DNA from: Leifsonia shinshuensis
GTDB lineage: Bacteria; Actinomycetota; Actinomycetes; Actinomycetales; Microbacteriaceae
Assembly: GCF_031456835.1 (NCBI RefSeq)
Contig: NZ_JAVDVK010000001.1
Location: forward strand, 2,790,001-2,854,000
Length of the DNA: 64,000 bases
Direction: 5' to 3'
Shown: positions 1 through 8,462 of the stretch, in pieces
How positions within the stretch are numbered: position 1 is the first letter of the stretch
Layout of the letters: the number at the start of each line of letters is the position of its first letter
Translations under genes and position numbers: made by a program
Notes under the pieces: model-generated
The model's input: the letters and a program-made list of their open reading frames with translations, nothing else
The model's database searches: none
What the model was told of the DNA's origin: nothing

Positions 1-59
1 TTGCTGGGGCGGCCGGCCAGCGAGATGCAGACCTGCATGTCCTTGTTCAGGATGGGCAT
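1..59 (-). CDS. Shikimate dehydrogenase-like protein, N-terminal fragment cut by window edge
   Basis: Only 19 full codons lie in the window. The reverse strand reads MPILNKDMQVCISLAGRPS, and a strong GGAGG ribosome site precedes the ATG at 59. The start resembles the actinobacterial shikimate 5-dehydrogenase-like proteins that begin with ISLA-RPSNIGTRFHN; this match is from memory and the fragment is short. It is transcribed away from the ROK regulator, and the 110 bp between them holds a CACCCGGGTG palindrome at 99-108. It could belong to another TIM-barrel or Rossmann family, so the name is tentative while the existence of a coding start is fairly secure. Confidence 0.5.
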   Translation of the reverse strand, partial: MPILNKDMQVCISLAGRPS

Positions 60-169
60 GCCTCCATCATCCCAGCCCGAGGTCCCCGACGCTCGTGTCA
101 CCCGGGTGTGGGCTGGACTGTTGCGTTCACAGCTTGACTCCAACCGCTCGATCATTCACGCTTATCGTC

Positions 170-1360
170 ATGACCGCCACTCCGGGGCTGATCCCACGTG
201 GCGCACGCAATCCCGGGTCGCAGGGCGCACTGAGGCATCTGAACCAGGAACGACTCGTCGAGTTCCTCCTGGCCAACGGACCGTCCACCCAGGCTGAGCT
301 GGCGCGCGGGACCGGCCTGTCCACCGCCACCGTGTCCAACATCGTCCGGGACATGGCGGCGAAGGGCGTCGTCGCGACCAGTCCGGTCACCTCGAGCGGA
401 CGCAGGGCTCTTCTCGTGCAGCTGACGGACACCGGCGACGTCGCCGTCGGCGTGGACTTCGGCCGGCGGCACGTGCGCATCGTGCTGGCGACCCTCGGCT
501 ACGACGTGATCGCCGAGGAGCAGGTGGCCCTCGAGCCCGGGTACGACGTGCTCGGCGCCGTGCGGGAGGCCTCCGGCCTGCTCGACCGGATGCTCGTGGA
601 GGGCGGCCACGACCGGGAGTCGGTGCTGGCCGTCGGCGTCGGCATCCCGGGACCCATCGACCGGCGGACCGGGACCGTCCTGCAGGGCGCCATCCTCCCC
701 GAGTGGGTCGGGATCACGCGGCGCGAGCTGGAGGACGTCTTCGGCTTCCCGGTCATGGTCGACAACGACGCGAACCTCGGTGCGCTCGCCGAGGTGACGT
801 GGGGCGCCAACCGGGGCGAGCGCAACATCATCTTCGTGAAGATCGGCACCGGGATCGGCGCCGGCCTCATCCTCAACGGCCAGCCGTACTACGGCTTCCT
901 CGGGATCACGGGCGAGCTCGGGCACACTCCGGTCGCCGAGCACGGCGTGATCTGCCGCTGCGGCAACCGCGGCTGCCTGGAGACCGTCGCATCCACCAGC
1001 GTGATGCTCGAATCCCTGGGTCGCGGGACGGGCGCGGCCGTCACGACCGCGGACATCCTCCGGCGCGGGCTGGACAAGGACCCGGCGGTGCTGCGTGTGG
1101 TCAGCGACGCCGGCACGGCGATCGGACGGGCCATCGGCAACATCGCCAACGTGATCAACCCGGAGCTCGTGCTGATCGGGGGCCCGCTGGTGGGGCTGGG
1201 GGATGCGCTGCTCGACCCGATCCGGCACGGCATCCAGCACAACGCGCTCCCGATCATCGCGGGGACGACCAGCGTCCGGGTGTCCTCGCTGGGCGACCGC
1301 GCAGAGTCGCTCGGAGCGGCCGCGATCGTGATCCAGGGAGCGCTCGCGGGCAACGAGTGA
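170..1360 (+). CDS. ROK-family transcriptional regulator (NagC/XylR type)
   Basis: This 396-residue protein has an N-terminal winged helix (about residues 25-65, with AELARGTGLSTATVSNIV as the HTH) followed by a ROK sugar-kinase-like domain. The ATP-site strand GVDFG and the DNDANLGALAE segment are visible, as is the zinc-binding signature CRCGNRGCLE. Regulators of this class bind sugar or sugar phosphate and usually repress sugar-uptake genes. The ATG at 170 is chosen because the HTH then lies at the normal distance and the earlier in-frame ATG at 95 would add unrelated sequence. It lies 99 bp upstream of the sugar ABC operon in the same direction, so it is the likely local regulator; this link is inferred from position. 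Confidence 0.9.
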   Translation: MTATPGLIPRGARNPGSQGALRHLNQERLVEFLLANGPSTQAELARGTGLSTATVSNIVRDMAAKGVVATSPVTSSGRRALLVQLTDTGDVAVGVDFGRRHVRIVLATLGYDVIAEEQVALEPGYDVLGAVREASGLLDRMLVEGGHDRESVLAVGVGIPGPIDRRTGTVLQGAILPEWVGITRRELEDVFGFPVMVDNDANLGALAEVTWGANRGERNIIFVKIGTGIGAGLILNGQPYYGFLGITGELGHTPVAEHGVICRCGNRGCLETVASTSVMLESLGRGTGAAVTTADILRRGLDKDPAVLRVVSDAGTAIGRAIGNIANVINPELVLIGGPLVGLGDALLDPIRHGIQHNALPIIAGTTSVRVSSLGDRAESLGAAAIVIQGALAGNE

Positions 1361-1389
1361 AGCCGTTATCGCATCGTTGTCTTCACTAT

Positions 1390-1419
1390 TTGACGACAAG
1401 TGTGAACATAGCGTTTACT
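1390..1419 (+). promoter_or_regulatory. Possible promoter of the sugar ABC operon
   Basis: TTGACG at 1390-1395 and TTTACT at 1414-1419 are separated by 18 bp and lie in an unusually AT-rich gap between the ROK gene and mmsA. A clear AAGGAG ribosome site at 1449-1454 precedes the ATG at 1460. The hexamers are only a moderate match to a vegetative promoter, so this is a suggestion. The segment is also the natural place for an operator of the ROK protein. Confidence 0.35.
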
Positions 1420-1459
1420 ACTTAGGCACATCATTTCCACGCAGAGCCAAGGAGCGACG

Positions 1460-3007
1460 ATGCCGTCGAACGCAGTCATCCTCGAGATGCGCTCGATCAC
1501 CAAGGAGTTCCCTGGTGTGAAAGCTCTGGAGGATGTCTCCCTCACCGTCCACGCCGACGAGATCCACGCGATCTGCGGCGAGAACGGCGCGGGCAAGTCC
1601 ACCCTCATGAAGGTGCTTTCGGGTGTCTACCCCTACGGCACCTACTCCGGCGACATCGTCTACCAGGGCGACGTCATGCGCTTCAAGGACATCAAGTCCA
1701 GCGAGCAGCAGGGGATCGTGATCATCCACCAGGAGCTCGCGCTCATCCCCGAGCTCTCGATCACCGAGAACATCTTCCTCGGCAACGAGCCGGGCCGCGG
1801 CGGCATCATCGACTGGCAGCAGGCCAAGACCCGCGCCATCGAGCTGCTCGCCCGCGTCGGCCTCACGGACGACCCCGACACCCAGATCAAGAACATCGGC
1901 GTCGGCAAGCAGCAGCTGGTCGAGATCGCCAAGGCGCTCAACAAGAACGTCAAGCTCCTCATCCTCGACGAGCCGACCGCGGCGCTCAACGAGGCCGAGT
2001 CGCAGCACCTCCTCGACCTGATCCTCGGGCTGAAGGGCCGCGGGATCAGCTCCATCATCATCAGCCACAAGCTCAACGAGATCGAGCAGGTGGCCGACCA
2101 GATCACGATCATCCGCGACGGCCGCGCCATCGAGACGCTCGACGTCAAGGCGGACGGCGTCGACGAGGACCGCATCATCCGCGGGATGGTCGGCCGCACG
2201 CTCGAGAGCCGCTTCCCGGAGCGCACGCCGAACATCGGCGAGAAGTTCTTCGAGGTGAAGGACTGGGTCGTGCAGCACCCGCAGGTTTCCGAGCGTCTGG
2301 TCGTCAAGAACTCCAGCTTCTACGTCCGCCGCGGTGAGATCGTCGGCTTCGCCGGCCTCATGGGCGCGGGGCGCACCGAGCTCGCGATGAGCGTCTTCGG
2401 CCACTCCTACGGCACCTGGGTCTCGGGCGAGATCTACAAGGACGGCAAGGAGATCCAGGTCCGCAACGTCTCCGAGGCCATCGACAACGGCATGGCCTAC
2501 GTGAGCGAGGACCGCAAGGTGCTCGGCCTCAACCTCCTCGACGACATCAAGCAGTCCGTCGTCGCCGCCAAGCTGAAGAAGATCGCCAAGCGCGGCGTCG
2601 TCGACGACCTGCAGGAGTACGCGGTCGCCGACGAGTACCGCAAGCTCCTGCGCATCCGGACGCCCGACGTCGACCGCGGCGTCTCCACGCTCTCCGGCGG
2701 CAACCAGCAGAAGGTCGTCCTGGCCAAGTGGATGTTCACAGACCCGGACATCCTCATCCTCGACGAGCCGACCCGAGGCATCGACGTCGGCGCCAAGTTC
2801 GAGATCTACGGGATCATCCAGCAGCTCGCCGCGCAGGGGAAGGGCGTCATCGTCATCTCCTCCGAGCTCCCCGAGCTGCTCGGAATCTCCGACCGCATCT
2901 ACACGATCTTCGAGGGTCAGATCACCAACGAGCTCCCCATCGCGGAAGCGACCCCCGAGACTCTCCTGAAAAGCATGACTTCCGCCAAGAAGAGGGTGAC
3001 CCGATAA
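1460..3007 (+). CDS. mmsA: Multiple-monosaccharide ABC importer, ATP-binding protein (MmsA/GguA type)
   Basis: The 515-residue protein is a double ATPase of the ribose/xylose importer class. The first domain has Walker [10 protein letters not shown] (residues 40-48) and Walker [12 protein letters not shown]. The second has the signature [14 protein letters not shown] and [16 protein letters not shown], with the first-domain signature degenerated to GVGKQQ, as is common in this class. It energises uptake of sugars such as xylose, arabinose or galactose delivered by a ChvE-like binding protein. It is followed by the permease after 2 bp, and the gene order is ATPase, permease, binding protein rather than binding protein first. 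The exact sugar cannot be read from the sequence. Confidence 0.93.
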   Translation: MPSNAVILEMRSITKEFPGVKALEDVSLTVHADEIHAICGENGAGKSTLMKVLSGVYPYGTYSGDIVYQGDVMRFKDIKSSEQQGIVIIHQELALIPELSITENIFLGNEPGRGGIIDWQQAKTRAIELLARVGLTDDPDTQIKNIGVGKQQLVEIAKALNKNVKLLILDEPTAALNEAESQHLLDLILGLKGRGISSIIISHKLNEIEQVADQITIIRDGRAIETLDVKADGVDEDRIIRGMVGRTLESRFPERTPNIGEKFFEVKDWVVQHPQVSERLVVKNSSFYVRRGEIVGFAGLMGAGRTELAMSVFGHSYGTWVSGEIYKDGKEIQVRNVSEAIDNGMAYVSEDRKVLGLNLLDDIKQSVVAAKLKKIAKRGVVDDLQEYAVADEYRKLLRIRTPDVDRGVSTLSGGNQQKVVLAKWMFTDPDILILDEPTRGIDVGAKFEIYGIIQQLAAQGKGVIVISSELPELLGISDRIYTIFEGQITNELPIAEATPETLLKSMTSAKKRVTR

Positions 3008-3009
3008 CC

Positions 3010-4353
3010 ATGACCACACAGACCGCTGAGAAGAAGAAGTCCGGAGGCATCCGCGACCTCGGCATGATGTTCGGTGGGGGGCAGTCGACCGGCCGCCAGT
3101 TCGGCATCCTGGGCGCGCTCGTCGTCATCATCCTGCTGTTCGAGATCCTCACCGGGGGCAAGACCCTCGAGCCGGTGAACCTGATCAACCTGGTCAATCA
3201 GAACGTCTACGTCCTGATCCTGGCCATCGGCATGGTCATGGTCATCATCGCGGGTCACATCGACCTGTCGGTGGGCTCGGTCGCGGCCCTGGTCGGCATC
3301 ATCGTCGCCAAGTCGATGACCGACTGGAACGTGCCGTGGCCGCTCGCGATCGTGCTCGGCCTGCTCGTCGGCGTCGTCATCGGCGCCTGGCAGGGCTGGT
3401 GGGTCGCCTACGTCGGCGTCCCCGCCTTCATCGTTACCCTCGCCGGCATGCTCATCTTCCGCGGCCTGAACCAGCTGATCGGAAACGCGAACACCATCCC
3501 GGTGCCGGACGGCTTCACCTACATCGGCGGCGGCTTCCTCCCCGAGTGGGGCCCGAACACCGGCTTCAACAACTCCACCCTGCTGCTCGGCCTGATCATC
3601 GCCGTCGTCATCGCGCTGGCAGAGGTCCGCACCCGCCGCAAGCAGACCAAGATGGGCTCCGAGAAGGCGCCCCTCTGGGTGAGCGTGTTCAAGGTCGTCA
3701 TCCTGGACGCGGTCGTCGTGTACGCGGCGGTGCTGTTCGGCAGCGGCCGTGTCGGCACCTCGTTCCCGGTCGCCGGTGTCATCCTCGGCGTGCTGATCAT
3801 CCTGTACTCGTTCATCACCCGGAACACGATCTTCGGTCGTCACATCTACGCGGTCGGCGGCAACTGGCACGCTGCTGAGCTCTCCGGTGTGAAGATCCGC
3901 CGCATCAACTTCTTCGTGATGATGAACATGTCGGTGCTCGCCGCGCTGGCCGGCATGATCGCCGTCGCCCGCTCCGTGTCCTCCGGTCCCCAGGACGGTC
4001 TCGGCTGGGAGCTCGACGCGATCGCCGCAGTCTTCATCGGTGGCGCCGCGGTCTCCGGCGGTATCGGTACCGTCGCCGGCTCCATCATCGGTGGTCTGGT
4101 CATCGCGGTCCTGAACAACGGTCTGCAGCTGCTGGGTGTCACCAGTGACAAGGTGCAGATCATCAAGGGCCTGGTCCTGCTCATCGCGGTCGGCATCGAC
4201 GTCTACTCGAAGCGTCGCGGCGGCCCGTCCTTGATCGGCAGGATGTTCAACCGCGACCGCACGCAGCGCATCGACGCCGCGGCCCAGGAGCAGCCGGCCG
4301 TCGTGCCGACGGGCGACCAGGCCGAGGACACTTCGCGGTCTCTCACCAAGTAA
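3010..4353 (+). CDS. mmsB: Multiple-monosaccharide ABC importer, permease (MmsB/GguB type)
   Basis: This 447-residue polytopic membrane protein belongs to the RbsC/XylH permease family (BPD_transp_2). It has about ten hydrophobic segments, and the family hallmark GGNWHAAELSGVKIRRIN is seen near residue 285. The ATG at 3010 is chosen because it follows the mmsA stop by 2 bp; a longer in-frame reading would run inside mmsA. The central cytoplasmic insert rich in Lys and Arg (around RTRRKQTKMGSEKAP) is typical of the longer GguB branch. It forms the transmembrane channel for the ATPase upstream and the binding protein downstream. Confidence 0.93.
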   Translation: MTTQTAEKKKSGGIRDLGMMFGGGQSTGRQFGILGALVVIILLFEILTGGKTLEPVNLINLVNQNVYVLILAIGMVMVIIAGHIDLSVGSVAALVGIIVAKSMTDWNVPWPLAIVLGLLVGVVIGAWQGWWVAYVGVPAFIVTLAGMLIFRGLNQLIGNANTIPVPDGFTYIGGGFLPEWGPNTGFNNSTLLLGLIIAVVIALAEVRTRRKQTKMGSEKAPLWVSVFKVVILDAVVVYAAVLFGSGRVGTSFPVAGVILGVLIILYSFITRNTIFGRHIYAVGGNWHAAELSGVKIRRINFFVMMNMSVLAALAGMIAVARSVSSGPQDGLGWELDAIAAVFIGGAAVSGGIGTVAGSIIGGLVIAVLNNGLQLLGVTSDKVQIIKGLVLLIAVGIDVYSKRRGGPSLIGRMFNRDRTQRIDAAAQEQPAVVPTGDQAEDTSRSLTK

Positions 4354-4409
4354 CGATTTCCGTTTTCCCACCCTGCAACACCCCCAACACACAGAGAAAG
4401 TAGATAGCA

Positions 4410-5507
4410 ATGCGCAAAATCGCACTCGCGACAGTGGCCGTCGCAGCTGCCGCCGCGCTCGCCCTGACGGGCTGCTCCGGCGGAGCCCGCAGCGGTTCCG
4501 GCGACGGCTCGTCCGCGTCCGGCTTCGACAAGGGCGCCACCATCGGCGTCGCCCTCCCGACCAAGACGTCGGAGAACTGGGTTCTCGCCGGTGGCCTCTT
4601 CGAGGACGGCCTGAAGGAGGCCGGCTTCAAGGGCGACGTCCAGTACGCCGGTGGCTCGGGCGTCTCCGACCAGCAGTCGCAGATCCAGTCGATGATCACC
4701 AACGGTGCGAAGGTCGTCATCATCGGCGCCGTCGACGGTGGCCAGCTCGCCGCGCAGGCCAAGGCCGCGCACGACGCCGGCGCGACCGTCATCGCGTACG
4801 ACCGCCTCATCCTCAACACGAACGACGTCGACTACTACGTCGCGTACGACAACGAGAAGGTCGGCGAGCTGCAGGGCCAGGCCCTGCTCGACGGCATGGC
4901 GAAGAAGTACCCGGGCAAAAAGAACTTCAACATCGAGCTCTTCTCCGGTTCGCCTGACGATGCCAACTCCGCGGTCTTCTTCAACGGCGCCATGAAGGTG
5001 CTCGAGCCGAAGATCAAGGACGGCACGCTGAAGGTCGTCTCGGGTCAGACCGAGATCAAGCAGACCTCCACCCAGGGCTGGCTGCCGGCGAACGCGCAGA
5101 CCCGCATGGACACCCTGCTGGCCGCGAACTACGGCTCGACCGAGCTCGACGGCGTCCTGTCGCCGAACGACACCCTGGCCCGCGCCATCATCACCTCGGT
5201 GAAGGGCGCCGGCAAGCCGGTCCCGATCGTCACCGGTCAGGACTCGGAGGCCGAGTCGGTCAAGTCCATCATGGCGGGCGAGCAGTACTCGACCATCAAC
5301 AAGGACACCCGCAACCTGGTCAAGCAGGCCATCACCATGGTGAAGGACCTGCAGCAGGGCAAGAAGCCGGAGATCAACGACGACAAGTCGTACGACAACG
5401 GCAAGAAGGTCGTCCCGGCCTTCCTGCTGAAGCCGGTCATCGTCACCAAGGAGAACGCGGCCGAGGCGTACGCCAACGACCCGACCCTGGAGCCGCTGAC
5501 CAAGTAA
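4410..5507 (+). CDS. chvE: Sugar-binding lipoprotein of the multiple-monosaccharide ABC importer (ChvE-like)
   Basis: The 365-residue product begins with a lipoprotein signal peptide whose lipobox LTGC places the lipidated cysteine at residue 22. The mature part is a type-I periplasmic-binding-protein fold of the Peripla_BP_4 class, with the SENWVLAGGLFEDGLKEAG opening and the SPNDTLARAI and TGQDSE segments lining the ligand cleft in relatives. It captures sugar outside the membrane and hands it to MmsB. It lies 56 bp after mmsB and is followed by a strong terminator, so it closes the operon. The ChvE name reflects the ABC partner type; substrate range is not determined. Confidence 0.92.
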   Translation: MRKIALATVAVAAAAALALTGCSGGARSGSGDGSSASGFDKGATIGVALPTKTSENWVLAGGLFEDGLKEAGFKGDVQYAGGSGVSDQQSQIQSMITNGAKVVIIGAVDGGQLAAQAKAAHDAGATVIAYDRLILNTNDVDYYVAYDNEKVGELQGQALLDGMAKKYPGKKNFNIELFSGSPDDANSAVFFNGAMKVLEPKIKDGTLKVVSGQTEIKQTSTQGWLPANAQTRMDTLLAANYGSTELDGVLSPNDTLARAIITSVKGAGKPVPIVTGQDSEAESVKSIMAGEQYSTINKDTRNLVKQAITMVKDLQQGKKPEINDDKSYDNGKKVVPAFLLKPVIVTKENAAEAYANDPTLEPLTK

Positions 5508-5534
5508 GTCGGTCCCGCACATCCTGTGCACATG

Positions 5535-5569
5535 AAAGGGCCCGGAGCGCTGAGCGCTCCGGGCCCTTT
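5535..5569 (+). terminator. Perfect 16-bp hairpin terminator after chvE
   Basis: The arms 5535-5550 (AAAGGGCCCGGAGCGC) and 5554-5569 are exactly complementary around a TGA loop. The right arm ends in TTT, and the AAA of the left arm makes it usable on the other strand too. It sits 28 bp after the chvE stop and between convergent genes, so it probably stops transcription from both sides. Confidence 0.85.
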
Positions 5570-5621
5570 CCCGATCCGTCCCCCGACAGGATCGGTTCCC
5601 CCTGGCCGAGACAGCACCAGG

Positions 5622-6041
5622 CTAGGGGCGGCCGGCGGGCTGCGGCATCCGGGCCAGCACGGATTCGCGGTCCGTGCCCGCTCCTCTCTTCGCTCGCAGC
5701 GACGCCCGGTAGAACCGCACCAGCTCGGCGGCGGGCGGGCGACGGGCCGCCATCGTGCCGGCATCGGTGCGGCGTGCGGCGAGGTGGTGGCGCCACGACT
5801 CGGCCGCGCAGCGATGGTCCCAGGCAGCCGCGGCCGCGGCCTCCAGCGTGCGGCACCAGCCGATCAGCTCCCTGCCCTCGGAGGTCGGCGCCCAGGTGAC
5901 CACCCGGAACCAGATGTCCGGCCGGTTCGGGTCGCCGAAGGCGAATCGCCGGATCACCCCGTACGGCGTGCCCGTCGAGCTCTGGCGCATCAGCCACTCG
6001 GTGGGCTGCGCATTCGCCACCGGGTGCCAGGATGCGCTCAC
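5622..6041 (-). CDS. Hypothetical protein, 139 aa
   Basis: I do not recognise this protein. It is a soluble, Arg- and Ala-rich 139-residue chain. A Trp-rich first half (WHPVANAQPTEWLMRQSS, then IWFRVVTWAPTSEGRELIGW) is followed by a basic helical C-terminus. The first half reads like a small beta-sheet domain carrying residues reminiscent of WGR-type folds, but no catalytic motif is evident. GC-rich third positions throughout and a sensible ATG support it as real. It converges with chvE on the hairpin terminator. No neighbour suggests a role. Confidence 0.6.
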   Translation of the reverse strand: MSASWHPVANAQPTEWLMRQSSTGTPYGVIRRFAFGDPNRPDIWFRVVTWAPTSEGRELIGWCRTLEAAAAAAWDHRCAAESWRHHLAARRTDAGTMAARRPPAAELVRFYRASLRAKRGAGTDRESVLARMPQPAGRP

Positions 6042-6176
6042 GGCGTCACGGTATGCGGAGCCGCCGACACGGCTGCGCCGCCGACGGCCCGGCGATGTAC
6101 AGGCCGTCGGAAGCGCTCCGTCCGATCGACGTCATGTACATCCGCCGGGCACCGCCGCTCGCCTAGCATCCCGAGC

Positions 6177-6248
6177 ATGACCCCGTGCACTGCCGCCGAC
6201 GCCGACCATCGCCTGGACGACGACGTCATCATCCTCGGCTACGACTGA
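6177..6248 (+). other. 23-codon ORF, possible gene remnant
   Basis: The frame reads MTPCTAADADHRLDDDVIIL then GYD and stop, which is too short for a normal enzyme. The acidic stretch leading to a hydrophobic strand (DDDVIILGYD) looks like the beginning of a Rossmann or flavin-binding protein cut off early. The stop overlaps the end of the DUF3800 gene on the opposite strand, so an insertion may have truncated a once longer gene. It could equally be a real micropeptide or chance. Confidence 0.25.
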
Positions 6249-7177
6249 GGCAGGTCACTTCGATCGGTGGCGTCCCTGCTGTGCACTCGCTCCGCTGCCG
6301 CCCGAATCTTCCGCAAGATCGCTGGATCCACACCGTCGGCGATGAGGCTGCCCGCCGGGCGCGGGTGCACCGTCCGCTCGGGCCGGAGGATCTCAGAGTG
6401 ATTGAGGTCAGGAACGGCTCGTCGCCACAGGTGGAGTTTGGACTCGTGGGTGAATGCGCCACGCAGCGCCGGCAAAGATCGCCGATCGGTAACCCATTGG
6501 TACGGCGATCCTTTGATCAGCTGATAGTCGATGGCCCGTCCTGCGCAGGCGGCCACCCAGTCCGCGAATTGGATGTTCGAGCTCAGCACGCTGTCCACAT
6601 GCATGGGCGGTTCGATGATCCGTCGCATCTCTGGGAAGTCGCCGCCACGGCCGAGGATATGTCCATACATCGCGGGTAGGCGCTCCGCTCGGGTCTTCTC
6701 GTTGATCTGGTCGATCATCACCATGACATTCGAGGCACGCGAGTCTGCATGCCGGGCGATCCGGTTGAGTGCCTCACGCATCGCGGCCGTCTCTCGGTCT
6801 GTGACGACGAGACCCGTCTGCTTGGGGGTCCCCAGTGGTTTCTCGTCTGCGTAATAGAAGAGGGATCCGTTCATGCCGCGGAGTTTGCGGACAAGACTGT
6901 CCAGGACGCGAAGGTGCTGCGGAAACCGTCTGGGGGTGTCCGGGCGAAGCAGACTCGCGCCCTTCTTCTCCCACCTCGCGGGATGAGGCGCGGCCGCCAT
7001 CTCTGAAGCGAACAGCGCGCATTTGGCTTCGTTGAAGATGCTCCCGAAGTGTCGCGCGCCCGCCTCGGGAACCACGAATCCGGCGTAACCGAACGCCGGG
7101 CTCGTATTGAAACGGTCGTGCGACCTATCGACGAAGGCGCCGGGTTCCCCGATCTCATCGATGTAGGCGAGCAGCAC
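6239..7177 (-). CDS. DUF3800 domain protein
   Basis: The 312-residue product opens with VLLAYIDEIGEPG, the DUF3800 hallmark (usually YIDESG), whose acidic residue belongs to an RNase H-like/nuclease-type active site. Later acidic positions, such as VMIDQINEK near residue 170 and the SNIQFADWVA segment, match the family plan. DUF3800 proteins are often carried on mobile or defence-associated regions and their role is not firmly established. The GTG at 7177 is chosen because it immediately precedes the first conserved strand. There is no Shine-Dalgarno, but a CATAAT hexamer 6 bp upstream suggests a leaderless transcript. Local base use is less GC-rich than in the neighbours, which hints at transfer. 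Confidence 0.72.
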   Translation of the reverse strand: MLLAYIDEIGEPGAFVDRSHDRFNTSPAFGYAGFVVPEAGARHFGSIFNEAKCALFASEMAAAPHPARWEKKGASLLRPDTPRRFPQHLRVLDSLVRKLRGMNGSLFYYADEKPLGTPKQTGLVVTDRETAAMREALNRIARHADSRASNVMVMIDQINEKTRAERLPAMYGHILGRGGDFPEMRRIIEPPMHVDSVLSSNIQFADWVAACAGRAIDYQLIKGSPYQWVTDRRSLPALRGAFTHESKLHLWRRAVPDLNHSEILRPERTVHPRPAGSLIADGVDPAILRKIRAAAERVHSRDATDRSDLPQS

Positions 7178-7183
7178 CGCTCG

Positions 7184-7229
7184 ATTATGTCCTGCAACGC
7201 AGAAACCCACGCCTGAAGCGTGGGTTTCT
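7184..7229 (-). promoter_or_regulatory. Leaderless promoter and 12-bp inverted repeat upstream of the DUF3800 gene
   Basis: On the minus strand CATAAT (7184-7189) lies 6 nt before the GTG start, the spacing of a leaderless -10 box. Just upstream, 7201-7212 (AGAAACCCACGC) and 7218-7229 form a perfect 12-bp inverted repeat around CTGAA, overlapping where a -35 box would lie. The repeat could be an operator, a terminator for azlCD (which reads toward it), or a remnant of an IS200/IS605-type end hairpin, which often carries a similar GAAACCCACGC stem. The sequence alone does not decide. Confidence 0.45.
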
Positions 7230-7344
7230 CGAATCGGCGCTCGGGGAACTATTCCATCCCTAGCTACCGGGATCGATGCTACGTGGGCGCGGGAGGGTGC
7301 GCAACCTGTTGTGTCCTGGTGGTCGAATAGCGGACATCCTTGTG

Positions 7345-7364
7345 GCCGTCGCCATGGCGACGGC
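7345..7364 (-). terminator. 20-bp perfect palindrome just after azlD
   Basis: GCCGTCGCCA and its exact complement meet without a spacer, 10 nt downstream of the azlD stop. As RNA it would fold with a 4-nt loop and 8-bp GC-rich stem. There is no run of T after it, so termination would be weak or factor-assisted. Confidence 0.4.
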
Positions 7365-7373
7365 TGCCGCCGT

Positions 7374-7679
7374 TCAGGTGAAGAGGCGGATGAGGGCCGC
7401 GACGACGGCCGCCGCGGGCACGACCACGATGAACGGGACGCGGAGGGCGTAGAGGCCGGCGGCGATCGCGACGGCGGGGAGGCGCGCATCCAGTTGCAGG
7501 GACTGGCCCGCGCCGAGCGTCTGCACGCAGATCAGCGCGGCGAGCAGGGCCGCGGTCAGCAGGTCGCTGACGCGCGCCACCGTCGGGTGGTCCAGGGCCT
7601 TGGGCGGCACCAGCCAGCCGACGGCCTTGAGGGCCAGCACGGCGATCGACCCGAGCAGGATGACGTGCCACGTGGTCAC
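7374..7679 (-). CDS. azlD: AzlD-family branched-chain amino acid export subunit
   Basis: This small integral membrane protein (101 residues) has four hydrophobic segments and the typical AzlD layout, including ALDHPTVARVSDLLTAALLA in the middle and VPFIVVVPAAAVVAALIR at the end. AzlD pairs with AzlC to export branched-chain amino acids or analogues. The GTG start at 7679 overlaps the azlC stop by four bases (GTGA), indicating translational coupling and fixing the start. The ORF continues upstream in frame but would then lie inside azlC. Confidence 0.88.
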   Translation of the reverse strand: MTTWHVILLGSIAVLALKAVGWLVPPKALDHPTVARVSDLLTAALLAALICVQTLGAGQSLQLDARLPAVAIAAGLYALRVPFIVVVPAAAVVAALIRLFT

Positions 7680-8416
7680 GGCTCCACCTCCCGCTCCATC
7701 GGGATGGCCTCGGGATGCGGCGGATCGTCTCGGGTGCCGAACAGGTTCAGCACGCCGAGCACGATCGCCACCACGGCGGCCGCAAGCACCGGAAGCCCGG
7801 GCGTGAGGAACGGGGTCAGCAGGGTGGCGACGAAACCGCCCGCCACCGCGACCGCCTGTGTCTGGCGCGCTTTGAGGCGCGGCCACAGCAGCCCGAGGAA
7901 GGCGGCCGCGGCGGCCGCATCCAACCCGTAGGCCTTGACGTCGCCGATGAGGTCGCCGAGCAGCGCGCCGGCGAGGGTCATGATGTTCCAGCCGACGTAG
8001 ACGACCAGGCCGGTGACCCAGAAGCCGATCCGCTGGGCGCGCGGCTGCGTCTGCGCGGTGGCGACGGCGGTGGACTCGTCGATCGTCAGCTGGGTGGCGG
8101 CGGTGCGGCGCCAGAAGCCGGGGCCGATGATCCGCGAGAGCCGCAGCGCGTAGAAGGAGTTGCGCACGCCCAGCAGTGCGGCGCTGGCGATGGCGGTCCC
8201 ACCGGCCGCAGCGCCGCCGGAGGCGAGGATGCCGATCAGCGCGAACTGCGAGCCGCCGCTGAACATGACCAGGCTCAGAACGCAGGCCTGCCAGACGTCC
8301 AGGCCGGAGGCTGTGGCGAGGGCTCCGAACGAGATCCCGTACAGAGCCGTCGCGATGCCGACGGCCCAGCCGGAGCGGGCCGCGGCGCGTTCCTCGCTGG
8401 TCCGTTCCTGGCGCAT
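7676..8416 (-). CDS. azlC: AzlC-family branched-chain amino acid permease
   Basis: This 246-residue protein begins with a short basic tail and then shows the AzlC signature around residues 25-60 (GISFGALATASGL and MFSGGSQFALIG). Six or so membrane spans follow. It is the large subunit of the AzlCD exporter, moving hydrophobic amino acids out of the cytoplasm. It starts the two-gene operon with azlD. No Lrp-type regulator is adjacent; the TetR gene upstream is in the same direction but 46 bp away and pairs better with the MFS gene. Substrate is assigned by family only. Confidence 0.9.
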   Translation of the reverse strand: MRQERTSEERAAARSGWAVGIATALYGISFGALATASGLDVWQACVLSLVMFSGGSQFALIGILASGGAAAGGTAIASAALLGVRNSFYALRLSRIIGPGFWRRTAATQLTIDESTAVATAQTQPRAQRIGFWVTGLVVYVGWNIMTLAGALLGDLIGDVKAYGLDAAAAAAFLGLLWPRLKARQTQAVAVAGGFVATLLTPFLTPGLPVLAAAVVAIVLGVLNLFGTRDDPPHPEAIPMEREVEP

Positions 8417-8462
8417 CGCCTCCCGACCCTAGCGCCTTCCGGCCGCGTCGGTGAAAGACGCG

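Noticed and set aside
1418..3019. 533-codon open frame antisense to mmsA
   Set aside because: It is a shadow of a high-GC gene: acidic/Leu-Val-rich translation without domains, lying opposite a clear ABC ATPase.
7201..7229. Intact IS200/IS605 end
   Set aside because: Only a hairpin resembling such ends is present. There is no tnpA or tnpB gene and no second end, so no mobile element is annotated.
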